DNA of 64,000 nt from NCBI RefSeq assembly GCF_024519435.1, contig NZ_JALJRZ010000001.1, forward strand, positions 310,001 through 374,000, given 5' to 3'. This document shows positions 53,727 through 64,000 of the stretch, one piece after another (position 1 is the stretch's first letter; the number at the start of each line of letters is the position of its first letter). A model generated the notes under the pieces. The model saw only the letters and a list, made by a program, of their open reading frames with translations, had not been told where the DNA came from and searched no databases. Position numbers and translations under genes: made by a program. The DNA comes from Terrabacter sp. Ter38. Lineage in GTDB: Bacteria; Actinomycetota; Actinomycetes; Actinomycetales; Dermatophilaceae.

Positions 53727-56498
53727 GTGGCATCCGAGGCCGGACCGATCCTCAACGGCATCCCCAGTCAGCTCCCGGACATCGACCCGGACGAGACGCA
53801 GGAGTGGATCGACTCGCTCGACGCCGTCCTCGACGAGAAGGGCCGGACGCGGGCGCGCTACATCATGCTCAAGCTCATCGAGCGCGCGCGCCAGCAGCAG
53901 GTGGGCGTCCCCTCCCTGACGGCGACCGACTACATCAACACGATCCCGCCGGAGCGCGAGCCGTGGTTCCCCGGCGACGAGGACGTCGAGCGCGAGATGC
54001 GCCGCTACATCCGCTGGAACGCCGCGATCATGGTGCACCGCGCGCAGCGGCCCGGCATCGGCGTCGGCGGGCACATCTCGACGTACGCGTCCGCGGCGAC
54101 GCTCTACGAGGTGGGCATGAACCACTTCTTCCGCGGCAAGGACCACCCCGGCGGCGGCGACCAGATCTACTTCCAGGGCCACGCCTCCCCCGGCATGTAC
54201 GCCCGCAGCTTCCTCGAGGGCCACCTCACCGAGGCGCAGCTCGACGGCTTCCGGCAGGAGAAGAGCCACCGCGTCGACGGCACCGTCGAGGCGGTCCCGT
54301 CCTACCCCCACCCGCGGCTGCTCCCGAACTACTGGGAGTTCCCGACGGTGTCGATGGGCATCGGCCCGATGAACGCGATCTACCAGGCGCAGTTCAACAA
54401 GTACCTCCACAACCGCGGCATCAAGGACACCAGCCAGCAGGACGTGTGGGCCTTCCTCGGCGACGGCGAGATGGACGAGCCCGAGTCGCGCGGCCTGCTC
54501 CAGCTCGCGGCCAACGAGGAGCTCGACAACCTCAACTTCGTCATCAACTGCAACCTGCAGCGCCTCGACGGACCGGTCCGCGGCAACGGCAAGATCATCC
54601 AGGAGCTCGAGGCGTTCTTCCGCGGCGCCGGCTGGAACGTCATCAAGGTCGTCTGGGGCCGCGGGTGGGACCCGCTGCTCGCCGCCGACCGCGACGGCGC
54701 GCTCGTGCACATCATGAACCAGACGAGCGACGGCGACTACCAGACCTTCCGCGCCAACGACGGCAAGTACGTCCGCGACCACTTCTTCGGTCGCGACCCG
54801 CGCACCGCCAAGATGGTCGAGGGCTGGAGCGACGACCAGGTGTGGTGGGACCTCAAGCGCGGCGGCCACGACTACCGCAAGGTCTACGCGGCCTACAAGG
54901 CGGCCCGTGAGCACACCGGCCAGCCGACCGTCATCCTCGCCAAGACGATCAAGGGCTACGGCCTCGGCTCGCACTTCGCCGGCCGCAACGCCACGCACCA
55001 GATGAAGAAGATGACGCTGGACGACCTCAAGGCCTTCCGCGACAGCCTCCGCATCCCGATCACCGACGAGCAGCTCGAGGCCGACCCCTACCAGCCGCCG
55101 TACTACCACCCCGGTGCGGACAGCGACGTCATCAAGTACTCCGTGGACCGGCGCCAGAAGCTCGGTGGCACGCTGCCCAGCCGCCGCGTCGACTTCGAAC
55201 CCGTCAAGCTGCCCGGTGACGAGGCGTACGCCCAGGTCAAGAAGGGCTCGGGCAAGCAGGAGGTCGCCACGACGATGGCCTTCGTCCGACTCCTCAAGGA
55301 CCTGCTGCGCGACAAGGAGTTCGGTCCGCGCATCGTGCCGATCATCCCCGACGAGGCGCGCACGTTCGGCATGGACGCGTTCTTCCCGACGATCAAGATC
55401 TACAACCCCAACGGGCAGAACTACACGCCGGTCGACGCCGAGCTGATGCTCGCCTACCGCGAGAACGTCAGCGGTCAGATCCTGCACCTCGGCATCAACG
55501 AGGCGGGCTCGCTCGCGGCGTTCACGGCGGCCGGCACGTCCTACGCGACGCACGGCAAGCCGATGATCCCGATCTACGTCTTCTACTCGATGTTCGGCTT
55601 CCAGCGCACGGGTGACTCGATCTGGGCGGCCGCCGACCAGATGACGCGCGGCTTCCTCATCGGCGCCACCGCCGGCCGCACCACCCTGACCGGTGAGGGT
55701 CTCCAGCACGCCGACGGCCACAGCCCGCTCCTGGCCGCGACCAACCCGGCCGTCGTGCACTACGACCCGGCCTACGCGTACGAGATCGCGCACATCATGC
55801 AGGCCGGCCTCAAGCGGATGTACGGCGAGGGCAACACGCCCGAGGAGTCGAACGTCATCTACTACCTCACCGTCTACAACGAGCCGATCCAGCAGCCGAA
55901 GGAGCCCGAGGCCGTCGACGTCGAGGGCATCCTGCGCGGCATGCACCGCATCTCGGTCGCCGACACCGAGGGCTGGACGCACGAGGCGCCGCGGGCGCAG
56001 CTGCTCGGGTCCGGCGTCGGCGTGCCGTGGGCGCTCGAGGCACAGCAGCTGCTCGCCGACGACTGGGGTGTGGCCGCCGACGTCTGGTCGGTCACCTCGT
56101 GGAACGAGCTGCGTCGTGACGGACTCGCAGCCGACGAGCAGGAGTTCCTCTCCCCCGACGGCCCGCCGATCAAGCCGTGGGTCACCCAGTGCCTCGAGGG
56201 CACCGAGGGTCCGGTCGTGGGCGTGTCCGACTACATGCGCGCCGTCCAGGACCAGATCCGCGAGTGGGTCCCGGGCACGTATGCCACGCTCGGCGCCGAC
56301 GGCTTCGGCTTCTCCGACACCCGCGCCGCGGCCCGCCGCTTCTTCCACATCGACGGCCCGTCGGTCGCCGTGCGGACGCTGCAGCTGCTCGCCAAGGAGG
56401 GCAAGGTCGACGCCGACGTCCCCCGTCGCGCGGCGGAGAAGTACCAGCTCGACGACGTCACGGCCGGCACGTCGGGCAACGCGGGCGGCGAGAGCTGA
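53727..56498 (+). CDS. aceE: Pyruvate dehydrogenase E1 component (homodimeric)
   Basis: A 923-residue thiamine-diphosphate enzyme that decarboxylates pyruvate in the pyruvate dehydrogenase complex. The TPP-binding motif [10 protein letters not shown]...NCN is present, with the AceE block [17 protein letters not shown] and the conserved [17 protein letters not shown]. Its length is normal. The GTG at 53727 has AAAGGA ten bases upstream. The other E2/E3 genes are not in the window, as is usual in actinobacteria. A strong hairpin follows. Confidence 0.97.
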   Translation: MASEAGPILNGIPSQLPDIDPDETQEWIDSLDAVLDEKGRTRARYIMLKLIERARQQQVGVPSLTATDYINTIPPEREPWFPGDEDVEREMRRYIRWNAAIMVHRAQRPGIGVGGHISTYASAATLYEVGMNHFFRGKDHPGGGDQIYFQGHASPGMYARSFLEGHLTEAQLDGFRQEKSHRVDGTVEAVPSYPHPRLLPNYWEFPTVSMGIGPMNAIYQAQFNKYLHNRGIKDTSQQDVWAFLGDGEMDEPESRGLLQLAANEELDNLNFVINCNLQRLDGPVRGNGKIIQELEAFFRGAGWNVIKVVWGRGWDPLLAADRDGALVHIMNQTSDGDYQTFRANDGKYVRDHFFGRDPRTAKMVEGWSDDQVWWDLKRGGHDYRKVYAAYKAAREHTGQPTVILAKTIKGYGLGSHFAGRNATHQMKKMTLDDLKAFRDSLRIPITDEQLEADPYQPPYYHPGADSDVIKYSVDRRQKLGGTLPSRRVDFEPVKLPGDEAYAQVKKGSGKQEVATTMAFVRLLKDLLRDKEFGPRIVPIIPDEARTFGMDAFFPTIKIYNPNGQNYTPVDAELMLAYRENVSGQILHLGINEAGSLAAFTAAGTSYATHGKPMIPIYVFYSMFGFQRTGDSIWAAADQMTRGFLIGATAGRTTLTGEGLQHADGHSPLLAATNPAVVHYDPAYAYEIAHIMQAGLKRMYGEGNTPEESNVIYYLTVYNEPIQQPKEPEAVDVEGILRGMHRISVADTEGWTHEAPRAQLLGSGVGVPWALEAQQLLADDWGVAADVWSVTSWNELRRDGLAADEQEFLSPDGPPIKPWVTQCLEGTEGPVVGVSDYMRAVQDQIREWVPGTYATLGADGFGFSDTRAAARRFFHIDGPSVAVRTLQLLAKEGKVDADVPRRAAEKYQLDDVTAGTSGNAGGES

Positions 56499-56519
56499 CG
56501 CCCCTCGCTCACGCATGCC

Positions 56520-56555
56520 GTGTGGCCCGGTCCCTGCCCAGGGACCGGGCCACAC
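56520..56555 (+). terminator. Strong terminator after aceE
   Basis: GTGTGGCCCGGTCCCTG and its perfect 17-base complement around a 2-base gap, starting 22 bases after the aceE stop. No T-tract. Confidence 0.8.
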
Positions 56556-56654
56556 ACGCGTACGGGGTCGATCCGCCGACGCCGGTTGCTTCACCGGCCG
56601 GCCCCGCGGCCCTCCAGTCGCGACGCCCTGCCCACGGCATCCGCGATTGGATAG

Positions 56655-58109
<1,455 letters not shown>

Positions 58110-58145
58110 CGCCGCGACGCCGGCCACCCCGCCGGCCCACTGCTT

Positions 58146-58186
58146 CGAGGTGATCCCGGTAGCCGCCCGACAGCGGGATCACCTCG
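58146..58186 (+). terminator. Terminator after argG
   Basis: CGAGGTGATCCCG and CGGGATCACCTCG pair perfectly over 13 bases around a 15-base loop. It starts 37 bases after the argG stop. Confidence 0.75.
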
Positions 58187-58237
58187 ACCCGGTGAGGAGA
58201 CGGTCCCGCGAGCACACCGATCGGGTAGGGGCCCTGC

Positions 58238-58702
58238 ATGAGCGACAACGGAAGCATCACCGTCCAGCGCACCATCGACGCCCCGGCCGCCGAGATCTTC
58301 GACGTGCTCAGCAACCCGAAGCGCCACCCCCAGCTCGACGGGTCCGGCTTCGTGCGGTCCGACGAGAAGGCCGAGCGCCTCCAGAAGGTCGGCGACGTGT
58401 TCCGGATGAACATGGCCGGCGACCACATGGGTGGCGAGTACCAGACCGACAACACGGTCACGGGCTACTCCCACAACTCCCTGCTCGCGTGGAAGACGGC
58501 ACCGGCCGACACCCCGCCGCCCGGCTGGGAGTGGATGTGGGAGCTGTCACCCGAGGGCCCGAACGCCACGCGCGTGACGCTGACCTATGACTGGAGCCAC
58601 GTCACCGACAAGGAGATCCCCTCGAAGGTCAGCTTCCCGCTCGTCGCGAGGAGCCAGCTCGAGGACAGCCTCGGCAACCTCGCCTCAGCCGTCGCGAGCT
58701 GA
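58238..58702 (+). CDS. SRPBCC-fold protein
   Basis: A 154-residue protein of the START-like (SRPBCC) fold: SITVQRTIDAPAAEIFDVLSNPKRHPQLDGS at the start and a long closing helix (SQLEDSLGNLASAV). Such proteins bind hydrophobic ligands; polyketide cyclase/dehydrase-type is a usual label. The ligand is unknown. ATG 58238 follows a hairpin, so the gene has its own promoter. It precedes a broken methyltransferase gene. Confidence 0.85.
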   Translation: MSDNGSITVQRTIDAPAAEIFDVLSNPKRHPQLDGSGFVRSDEKAERLQKVGDVFRMNMAGDHMGGEYQTDNTVTGYSHNSLLAWKTAPADTPPPGWEWMWELSPEGPNATRVTLTYDWSHVTDKEIPSKVSFPLVARSQLEDSLGNLASAVAS

Positions 58703-58747
58703 CCGACGAACCCCGCGGCGGTCATGGGATCTGCCCGTGGCCGCCGC

Positions 58748-58753
58748 TAGGGT
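58748..58753 (+). promoter_or_regulatory. -10 hexamer, likely near-leaderless start
   Basis: TAGGGT lies eight bases before the ATG at 58762. It fits the same TANNNT pattern as its neighbours. Confidence 0.35.
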
Positions 58754-58761
58754 GCCCCTTC

Positions 58762-59477
58762 ATGGACTCGACGACCCACCTCACCGAGGGCGACCACGTC
58801 GCCCGCCAGTACGCCTCCGCCGACAACCTCCGCACGCGGCGTGGCGTATGGGGCCCCGGGCCCGAGGGCGTGTCCCCGGTGGACGTGCTGCGTACGCTCG
58901 TGGTGTCCTCCGAGCCGAAGCAGCTGGTCGAGATCGGCTGCGGCACAGGTCAGTTCGCTCGCTCGGTGCTCGACGAGGCGCCTGGCCTCGACTATCTCGC
59001 GACCGACCTCTCACCCGGGATGGTGGAGGCCACACGCGCGCTGGGCGTCCCGGCCGAGGTCGCCTCCTCGGACGTCCTGCCCGTCGGTGACGGCTCGCGC
59101 GACGCCGCCGTCGCGGCCTGGATGCTCTACCACGTGCCCGACCTCGACGGCACGCTCCGCGAGGTGCGCCGCGTCCTGCGCGACGGGGGCACGCTCTTCG
59201 TCGCGACCAACGGCCGCGAGCACCTCGCGGGCCTGCTGCGTGAGGCCGGCGGTGAGCCGCTCGCGACCCAGTTCATGTCGGAGAACGCCGCCGAGGTGCT
59301 CGGTCGACACTTCGAGCGCGTCGTCCAGCGCGACGTCGAGACCCGCGCGACTTCGCCGACCACGCAGCCGCGAGCGCCTACCTCGCAAGCTTCTCCCCGA
59401 GGCTCGCGGAGGCCCTCCCCCACTTCGAGGGCCCACGGACGTATGCCGGCCACACTGCCGTCCTGTCGGCCCGCTGA
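58762..59477 (+). pseudogene. SAM methyltransferase gene with a frameshift
   Basis: The first 196 codons read a class I methyltransferase (VEIGCGTGQFARSVL, YLATDLSPGMVEATRAL, DAAVAAWMLYHVPDL). At 59343-59350 the frame changes: the natural ending DFADHAAASAYLASFSPRL continues in another frame through FEGPRTYAGHTAVLSAR and stops at 59475-59477. Removing two bases from the CGCGCG run restores one frame. Either the gene is dead, the assembly has an error, or slippage at the run adjusts it. In the uncorrected frame translation runs to 59571 with poor sequence. Confidence 0.7.
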
Positions 59478-59568
59478 CGCACCCGGTCGCCTCCGCACCC
59501 CAGCCGCGACGGTCAGGTGCGCACCGATGGTTTGTGAGCGGCATACAAAGTCCGGGTGGCCGCAGACC

Positions 59569-59574
59569 TAGGCT
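59569..59574 (+). promoter_or_regulatory. -10 hexamer of fasR, likely leaderless start
   Basis: TAGGCT lies six bases before the GTG at 59581. The same hexamer is used before yaaA. No ribosome site is present. Confidence 0.45.
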
Positions 59575-59580
59575 GGGCCC

Positions 59581-60927
59581 GTGAGCGGACCGCGCCAGCA
59601 CCCGAGCGAGGCGACGTCGCGCGCCGTCGAGCGCAGCGCCGGCGAGCTCTCGACCCTCGCCTCGCAGCGCATGGAGGAGCACCTGCGGTGGTACCGCGAC
59701 CTCTCGGCCGAGGAGCGGTCGCAGGTCGGGCTCGTCGCCCAGGCCGGCATCTCGCAGTTCATCGCGTGGTTCCACCAGGAGGAGAGCCACCCGCCGTCCG
59801 CCATCTCGATCTTCGCGAACGCGCCGCAGGAGCTGACCCGGTCGGTCAGCCTGCGCCAGACGCTCGACCTCGTGCGCACCGTCGTCGACGTCGTCGAGTC
59901 ACGGGTCGAGGGCCTCGCGGCGCCGGGCGACGAGCAGCTGCTGCGCGAGTCGGTGCTGCGCTTCTCCCGTGAGATCGCCTTCGCCGCCGCCGAGGTCTAC
60001 GCCGGCGCGGCCGAGGCCCGTGGCGCGTGGGACGCACGGCTCGAGGCGCTCGTCGTCGACGCCGTCCTGCGCGGTGAGGCCGACGACTCCATGCAGTCCC
60101 GTGCCAGTGCGCTCGGGTGGGGAGAGCTCGCAGACGTGACCTTCGTCGTCGGCAGCACCCCGACCGCGAGCGGCGGAGCGGTACCGGCCGTCGATGACCT
60201 GCGCCGGGCGGTCCGGCAGCGCGGGGTGGAGGCGCTCGCCATCGTCCAGCGCTCGCGGCTCATCGCGATCCTCGGTGGCACGCGTGAGGCGCCGCAGGTG
60301 GTCGAGGCCGTCGCGGACCGCTTCGGGCCCGGACCGATCGTGCTCGGGCCGACCGTCCCGCACCTCTTCGCGGCCGGGCGCTCTGCACGCGCGGCGCTGA
60401 GCGGGCTGGCTGCCGCCCCCGCCTGGCCCGACGCGCCGCGGGTGCTCGAGTCGGACGCGGTGCTGCCCGAGCGCGCCCTCGCCGGCGACCCCCCGGCCCG
60501 CCGCATCCTCGTCGACCGCATCCACCGACCGCTGTCCGCGGCCGGTCACGCACCCCTCCTCCAGACGGCGACCGCCTACCTCGAGCACGGAGGGTCGCTC
60601 GAGGCGACGGCGCGGGTCCTCTTCGTGCACCCCAACACCGTGCGCTACCGGCTGGGGCGCATCTCCGACGTGACGGGCTACGACCTCACGACCCCACGCG
60701 AGGGCTGGGCCGTGCGGATCGCGCTCGCCCTAGGGCGCCTCGCGGCGACCCCGGGCTCTGCCGCAGCCGGACCCGCCGGGTCGTCCGGGCCCGTCGTCGT
60801 CGGCGCCCACGACAGCGCGGGCGACGGTGGCGCGACCGAGACCTCGCGGGTGCCCCGACTGCGGCCCCGCACGACCGATCGTTCTCCCTTGGAGGAAACC
60901 TCCAAACTATCGCCGACGACTTCGTGA
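59581..60927 (+). CDS. fasR: PucR-family regulator of fatty acid synthesis
   Basis: A 448-residue transcription factor. The middle is a ligand-binding GGDEF-like part; the C-terminal helix-turn-helix is TATAYLEHGGSLEATARVLFVHPNTVRYRLGRI, the PucR/CdaR type. Its position just before fabD matches Streptomyces FasR, which activates the fabDHPF genes. The name is given by synteny and domain type, so it is an inference. The last 75 residues are low-complexity. A perfect palindrome lies within its 3' end. GTG 59581 has TAGGCT six bases upstream. Confidence 0.82.
   Translation: MSGPRQHPSEATSRAVERSAGELSTLASQRMEEHLRWYRDLSAEERSQVGLVAQAGISQFIAWFHQEESHPPSAISIFANAPQELTRSVSLRQTLDLVRTVVDVVESRVEGLAAPGDEQLLRESVLRFSREIAFAAAEVYAGAAEARGAWDARLEALVVDAVLRGEADDSMQSRASALGWGELADVTFVVGSTPTASGGAVPAVDDLRRAVRQRGVEALAIVQRSRLIAILGGTREAPQVVEAVADRFGPGPIVLGPTVPHLFAAGRSARAALSGLAAAPAWPDAPRVLESDAVLPERALAGDPPARRILVDRIHRPLSAAGHAPLLQTATAYLEHGGSLEATARVLFVHPNTVRYRLGRISDVTGYDLTTPREGWAVRIALALGRLAATPGSAAAGPAGSSGPVVVGAHDSAGDGGATETSRVPRLRPRTTDRSPLEETSKLSPTTS
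60889..60905. promoter_or_regulatory. Palindrome before fabD, candidate FasR operator
   Basis: TTGGAGGAAACCTCCAA is a perfect 7-3-7 palindrome, 69 bases before the fabD start and inside the last codons of fasR. In Streptomyces FasR acts at the fabD promoter; a role here is an inference. GAGG makes it look like a ribosome site, but it is too far from any start. Confidence 0.5.
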
Positions 60928-60973
60928 CATTCGGTGGCGAGGTCCTCACCGGTAACCCGGAAAGGTTGAGCAC

Positions 60974-61924
60974 GTGCTAGCGATCGTCTGCCCTGGACAG
61001 GGCTCCCAGACCCCCGGCTTCCTCGCCCCGTGGCTCGAGCTCGACGGCGTGCGCGAGCAGCTGTCCGCCCTCGGCCGCGCCGCCGGTCACGACCTCGTCG
61101 TGCACGGCACCGAGTCCGACGCCGAGACGATCAAGGACACCGCCGTCGCGCAGCCGCTCATCGTCGCCGCCGGCCTCGTGACGGCCTCGGCGCTCTTCTC
61201 CTCGCGCGCCGAGCTGGCCGGCACGGGCGCCGTCCTCGCTGGACACTCCGTCGGGGAGCTGACCGCCACCGCCCTCGCAGGGGTCATCACCGACGACCAG
61301 GCGATCGCCCTCGTCGCGACCCGCGGCCGCGCCATGGCCGAGGCCAGCGCCGCCACCCCGACCGGCATGGCGGCCGTGCTCGGCGGCGACCCGGAGGAGG
61401 TCCTCGCTGCCCTCGAGACCCACGGCCTGACTCCGGCCAACATCAACGGCGCCGGCCAGGTCGTCGCTGCCGGCACCCTCGACCAGGTCGAGGCGCTCCG
61501 GGGGGCGGCGCCCGCCAAGGCTCGGGTCATCCCACTCCAGGTCGCCGGGGCGTTCCACACCAACCACATGTCCCCTGCCGTCGACGCGCTCGCCGCCGCC
61601 GCGGCTGACGTGACGCCGTCGGCGCCGACCGTCCGCCTGCTCTCGAACGCCGATGGCGCCACCGTGGCCGATGGACCCGACGCCCTCGACCGACTCGTGC
61701 ACCAGGTCAGCAACCCCGTCAGATGGGACCGCTGCATGGAGACGATGCTCGCGCTCGGCGTCACCGGGCTCCTCGAGCTCGCGCCCGCCGGCACGCTGGT
61801 GGGACTCGCCAAACGTGCCATGCCGGGCGTGGAGACCCTGGCCGTCAAGACGCCCGACGACCTGGAGGCGGCGCGCACGCTCGTCGCCGCCCACGCGACC
61901 CCTGACGACACCGACGTCCCATGA
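60974..61924 (+). CDS. fabD: Malonyl-CoA:ACP malonyltransferase
   Basis: A 316-residue acyltransferase that loads malonyl groups on ACP. GQGSQ (8-12), nucleophile S92 in GHSVGE and the closing His in AGAFHTNHM are present. It starts GTG 60974 with GGAAAGG eight bases upstream. First gene of the fabD-fabH-acpP-fabF operon, type II fatty acid synthase. Confidence 0.96.
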   Translation: MLAIVCPGQGSQTPGFLAPWLELDGVREQLSALGRAAGHDLVVHGTESDAETIKDTAVAQPLIVAAGLVTASALFSSRAELAGTGAVLAGHSVGELTATALAGVITDDQAIALVATRGRAMAEASAATPTGMAAVLGGDPEEVLAALETHGLTPANINGAGQVVAAGTLDQVEALRGAAPAKARVIPLQVAGAFHTNHMSPAVDALAAAAADVTPSAPTVRLLSNADGATVADGPDALDRLVHQVSNPVRWDRCMETMLALGVTGLLELAPAGTLVGLAKRAMPGVETLAVKTPDDLEAARTLVAAHATPDDTDVP

Positions 61925-62050
61925 CTGGCGCACCGACCCCGACAGGGGCACGCTCGTGGAGAGGTCCCCGTCCCGCGGCGACCCCGCCTCACCAGGACCT
62001 CCCCGCCGCACCACGACCCACCTGAACCCTCACCCTCGAGAAGGCCTCAC

Positions 62051-63106
62051 GTGACATCCCCCAGCGCCACAGCGCCCACGCCCAAGGGCACCGGCACCCT
62101 CGTCGACACCGGCGCCGCGCGCCACTCGCGGATCCTGGGTGTGGGCGCCTACCGCCCCTCCCGCGTCGTCATGAACTCCGAGATCGTCGACAAGATCGAC
62201 TCGAGCGACGAGTGGATCCGGGAGCGGTCCGGCATCATCAGCCGCCACTACGCCGCCCACGACGAGAGCGTCATCGACATGGCCGAGGCCGCCTCCCGCC
62301 AGGCCCTCGAGCACGCCGGCGTCACACCGGAGCAGATCGGCTTCGTCCTCGTCGCCACCGTCACGCACCCCTACCAGACGCCGGCCGCGGCGCCCGAGCT
62401 CGCCTCTCGGCTCGGCTCGACGGCCCCGGCCCTCGACATCTCGGCCGCGTGCGCCGGCTACTGCTACGGCGTCGCGATGGCGAGCGACATGGTCAAGGGC
62501 GGCTCGGCCGACTACGTCCTCGTCGTCGGCGTCGAGAAGCTCAGCGACTTCACCGACCCCTACGACCGCGGGAGCGCCTTCATCTTCGGTGACGGCGCCG
62601 GCGCCTGCGTCATCGGCCCGAGCGACACCCCGGGCATCGGCCCGACGGTCTGGGGCTCCGACGGCACCCAGCGTGACGCCATCACCCAGAGGCAGGCCTG
62701 GACCGACGTCCGCGAGTCGTGGCAGTCCGCGCAGGCCGACAAGAACGTCTGGCCCGCGATCGGCATGGCCGGTCAGACCGTCTTCCGCTGGGCCGTCTGG
62801 GGCATGGCCCCGGTGGCGCAGCAGGCCATCGACAAGGCGGGCATCAAGGCCGACGACCTCGACGCCTTCATCCCGCACCAGGCGAACATCCGCATCATCG
62901 ACGCCATGGTCAAGCAGCTCAAGCTGCCGGCCGACATCCCCGTGGCCCGCGACATCGTCACCACGGCCAACACCTCCGCCGCCTCGGTGCCGCTCGCGAT
63001 GACCCGCATGCTCGCCGAGAAGGAGATCCCCAGCGGCGGCCTCGCGCTCCAGATCGGCTTCGGTGCCGGTCTGGTGTATGCCGCGCAGGTCGTCGTGCTG
63101 CCCTGA
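62051..63106 (+). CDS. fabH: Beta-ketoacyl-ACP synthase III
   Basis: A 351-residue condensing enzyme that starts fatty acid synthesis. The triad is complete: C134 (ISAACAGY), H276 (IPHQANIR) and N307 (TTANTSAAS). The first 25 residues are a low-complexity lead before HSRILGVGAYRPSRVV. The GTG at 62051 is 126 bases after fabD. The protein sets the primer, branched-chain in many actinobacteria. Confidence 0.96.
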   Translation: MTSPSATAPTPKGTGTLVDTGAARHSRILGVGAYRPSRVVMNSEIVDKIDSSDEWIRERSGIISRHYAAHDESVIDMAEAASRQALEHAGVTPEQIGFVLVATVTHPYQTPAAAPELASRLGSTAPALDISAACAGYCYGVAMASDMVKGGSADYVLVVGVEKLSDFTDPYDRGSAFIFGDGAGACVIGPSDTPGIGPTVWGSDGTQRDAITQRQAWTDVRESWQSAQADKNVWPAIGMAGQTVFRWAVWGMAPVAQQAIDKAGIKADDLDAFIPHQANIRIIDAMVKQLKLPADIPVARDIVTTANTSAASVPLAMTRMLAEKEIPSGGLALQIGFGAGLVYAAQVVVLP

Positions 63107-63244
63107 GCACTCCCAGCACGGGCAGTCCCAGCACTCCCGCCGGTCCCGACGGGTCATTCGGGCCACGGAATGCCATCCACGACGGATGACAGCCCCGAGC
63201 ACCACCGCAAGCACGAACCGCCAACACGAACAAGGAGCAGACAG

Positions 63245-63493
63245 ATGGCTCAGTCCGAGCAGGAGATCCTCGAGGGTCTTGCCGAGATCGTCAACGAGGA
63301 GACCGGCCTCGACACCGCGTCCGTCGAGATGGACAAGTCCTTCACCGAGGACCTCGACATCGACTCCCTCTCGATGATGACGATCGTCGTCAACGCCGAG
63401 GAGAAGTTCGGCGTACGCATCCCGGACAGCGAGGTCAAGAACCTCAAGACCGTCCGCGACGCCGTCACCTTCATCGCCGGCGCGCAGTCCTGA
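63245..63493 (+). CDS. acpP: Acyl carrier protein
   Basis: An 82-residue carrier. S41 in DLDIDSLSMM takes the phosphopantetheine arm. Acidic and helical as expected. AGGAG lies seven bases before the ATG at 63245. It sits between fabH and fabF in the standard order. Confidence 0.97.
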   Translation: MAQSEQEILEGLAEIVNEETGLDTASVEMDKSFTEDLDIDSLSMMTIVVNAEEKFGVRIPDSEVKNLKTVRDAVTFIAGAQS

Positions 63494-63638
63494 TGCAGCC
63501 GGTCGGCGCCCGGCACCACCGGGCGCCGACCGAGCCGCACGGGCCGCTCTCGCCACCCAGGCACCACCGCAGCAGCCTCGACAGACCCAGCACCCCTCGC
63601 ACCACCCCACCCCACTCGACTCAGAGGAGCACGTCACC

Positions 63639-64000
63639 ATGACGTCCAATCGCGACCGACGCATCGTGGTCACCGGTCTCGGCGCCACGACGCCCTTGGG
63701 CGGCACCGCCACGGAGACGTGGGAGGCCCTGCTCGCCGGCCGGTCCGGCGCCCGCACGATGGACTTCGACTGGGTCGCCAAGTACGAGCTCCCGGTCACC
63801 TTCGCCGCGACGATCGCCACGCCCCCCATCGACGTCCTCGCCAAGGTCGAGACCCGCCGCCTCGACCCCTCGAGCCAGTACGCCCTCATCGCCGCCCGGG
63901 AGGCCTGGGCCGACGCCGGTGCCCCCGAGATCGACCCCGAGCGCCTCGGCGCCGCGATCGGCTCCGGGATCGGCGGCGTCTGGACCCTGCTCGACCAGTG
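63639..64000 (+). CDS. fabF: Beta-ketoacyl-ACP synthase II, 5' part
   Basis: The first 120 residues of the elongation condensing enzyme, cut by the window end. RRIVVTGLGATTPLGG is the usual opening, and LDPSSQYALIAAREAWADAG with AIGSGIGG follow. The catalytic Cys lies beyond the edge. AGAGGAG lies nine bases before the ATG at 63639. Confidence 0.95.
   Translation, partial: MTSNRDRRIVVTGLGATTPLGGTATETWEALLAGRSGARTMDFDWVAKYELPVTFAATIATPPIDVLAKVETRRLDPSSQYALIAAREAWADAGAPEIDPERLGAAIGSGIGGVWTLLDQ

Noticed and set aside
62030-63889. A 619-codon minus-strand frame over fabH and acpP
   Set aside because: Shadow of core genes on the other strand; no domain or ribosome site.

Overview
The window is high-GC DNA with dense genes, frequent GTG starts, TANNNT promoters lying 6-8 bases before start codons, and an actinobacterial gene order (ahpE-like gene, DUF3052 gene, aceE, and a fasR-fabD-fabH-acpP-fabF cluster). 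It comes from an actinobacterium. Gene content and style suggest Micrococcales, perhaps Intrasporangiaceae (Janibacter/Phycicoccus/Terrabacter-like), but the genus is an inference.

Bases 1-6133 hold a respiratory nitrate reductase operon, narG (3' part only), narH, narJ and narI, joined by 4-base stop/start overlaps and followed by a narK-type nitrate/nitrite transporter.

Bases 6.1-37.2 kb are an accessory stretch with looser packing, many gaps and broken genes. It carries small secreted proteins (excalibur, ricin-B-like lectin, a 119-aa exported protein, a Tat-exported beta-helix protein), an Smr protein, a NarL-type two-component pair, a large membrane-anchored patatin-like lipase, a CYTH-CHAD protein, an aldo/keto reductase, and an OmpR-type two-component pair divergent from a LolA-like exported protein plus ABC exporter. 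A MarR regulator is divergent from a glyoxalase-fold gene across two matching operators. A CPBP protease, an LLM flavin oxidoreductase and an alpha/beta hydrolase follow. Decay is widespread: two tyrosine recombinase pseudogenes (about 17.0-17.7 and 36.6-37.2 kb), a transposase tail, a 5'-truncated ClC channel, a frameshifted UPF0158 gene and a glyoxalase tail. The second recombinase remnant abuts rnpB, whose far side begins the conserved chromosome.

Bases 37.2-64 kb are core: rnpB; a partner-switching set (SpoIIE-type phosphatase, HATPase kinase, STAS protein); a spermidine-synthase-like protein; release factor 3; an RNB ribonuclease; yaaA; an ArsB/NhaD-like permease; metZ with a rhodanese; an operon of Nif3-like protein, C4 zinc-ribbon protein and RNase H fusion just after tRNA-Val; an AhpE-like peroxiredoxin; a DUF3052 protein; aceE; argG; and the fatty acid synthase cluster, cut at the right edge in fabF. 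One methyltransferase gene here is frameshifted.

The points most worth a second look are a probable CTG start coupled to the Nif3 stop by a CTGA overlap, the paired MarR operators, a perfect palindrome inside the fasR 3' end before fabD, a run of likely leaderless promoters, a protein-like reading frame with a 12-base repeat after the patatin gene, and a heptamer (GTATGCC/GGCATAC) common in the core and sparse in the accessory stretch.
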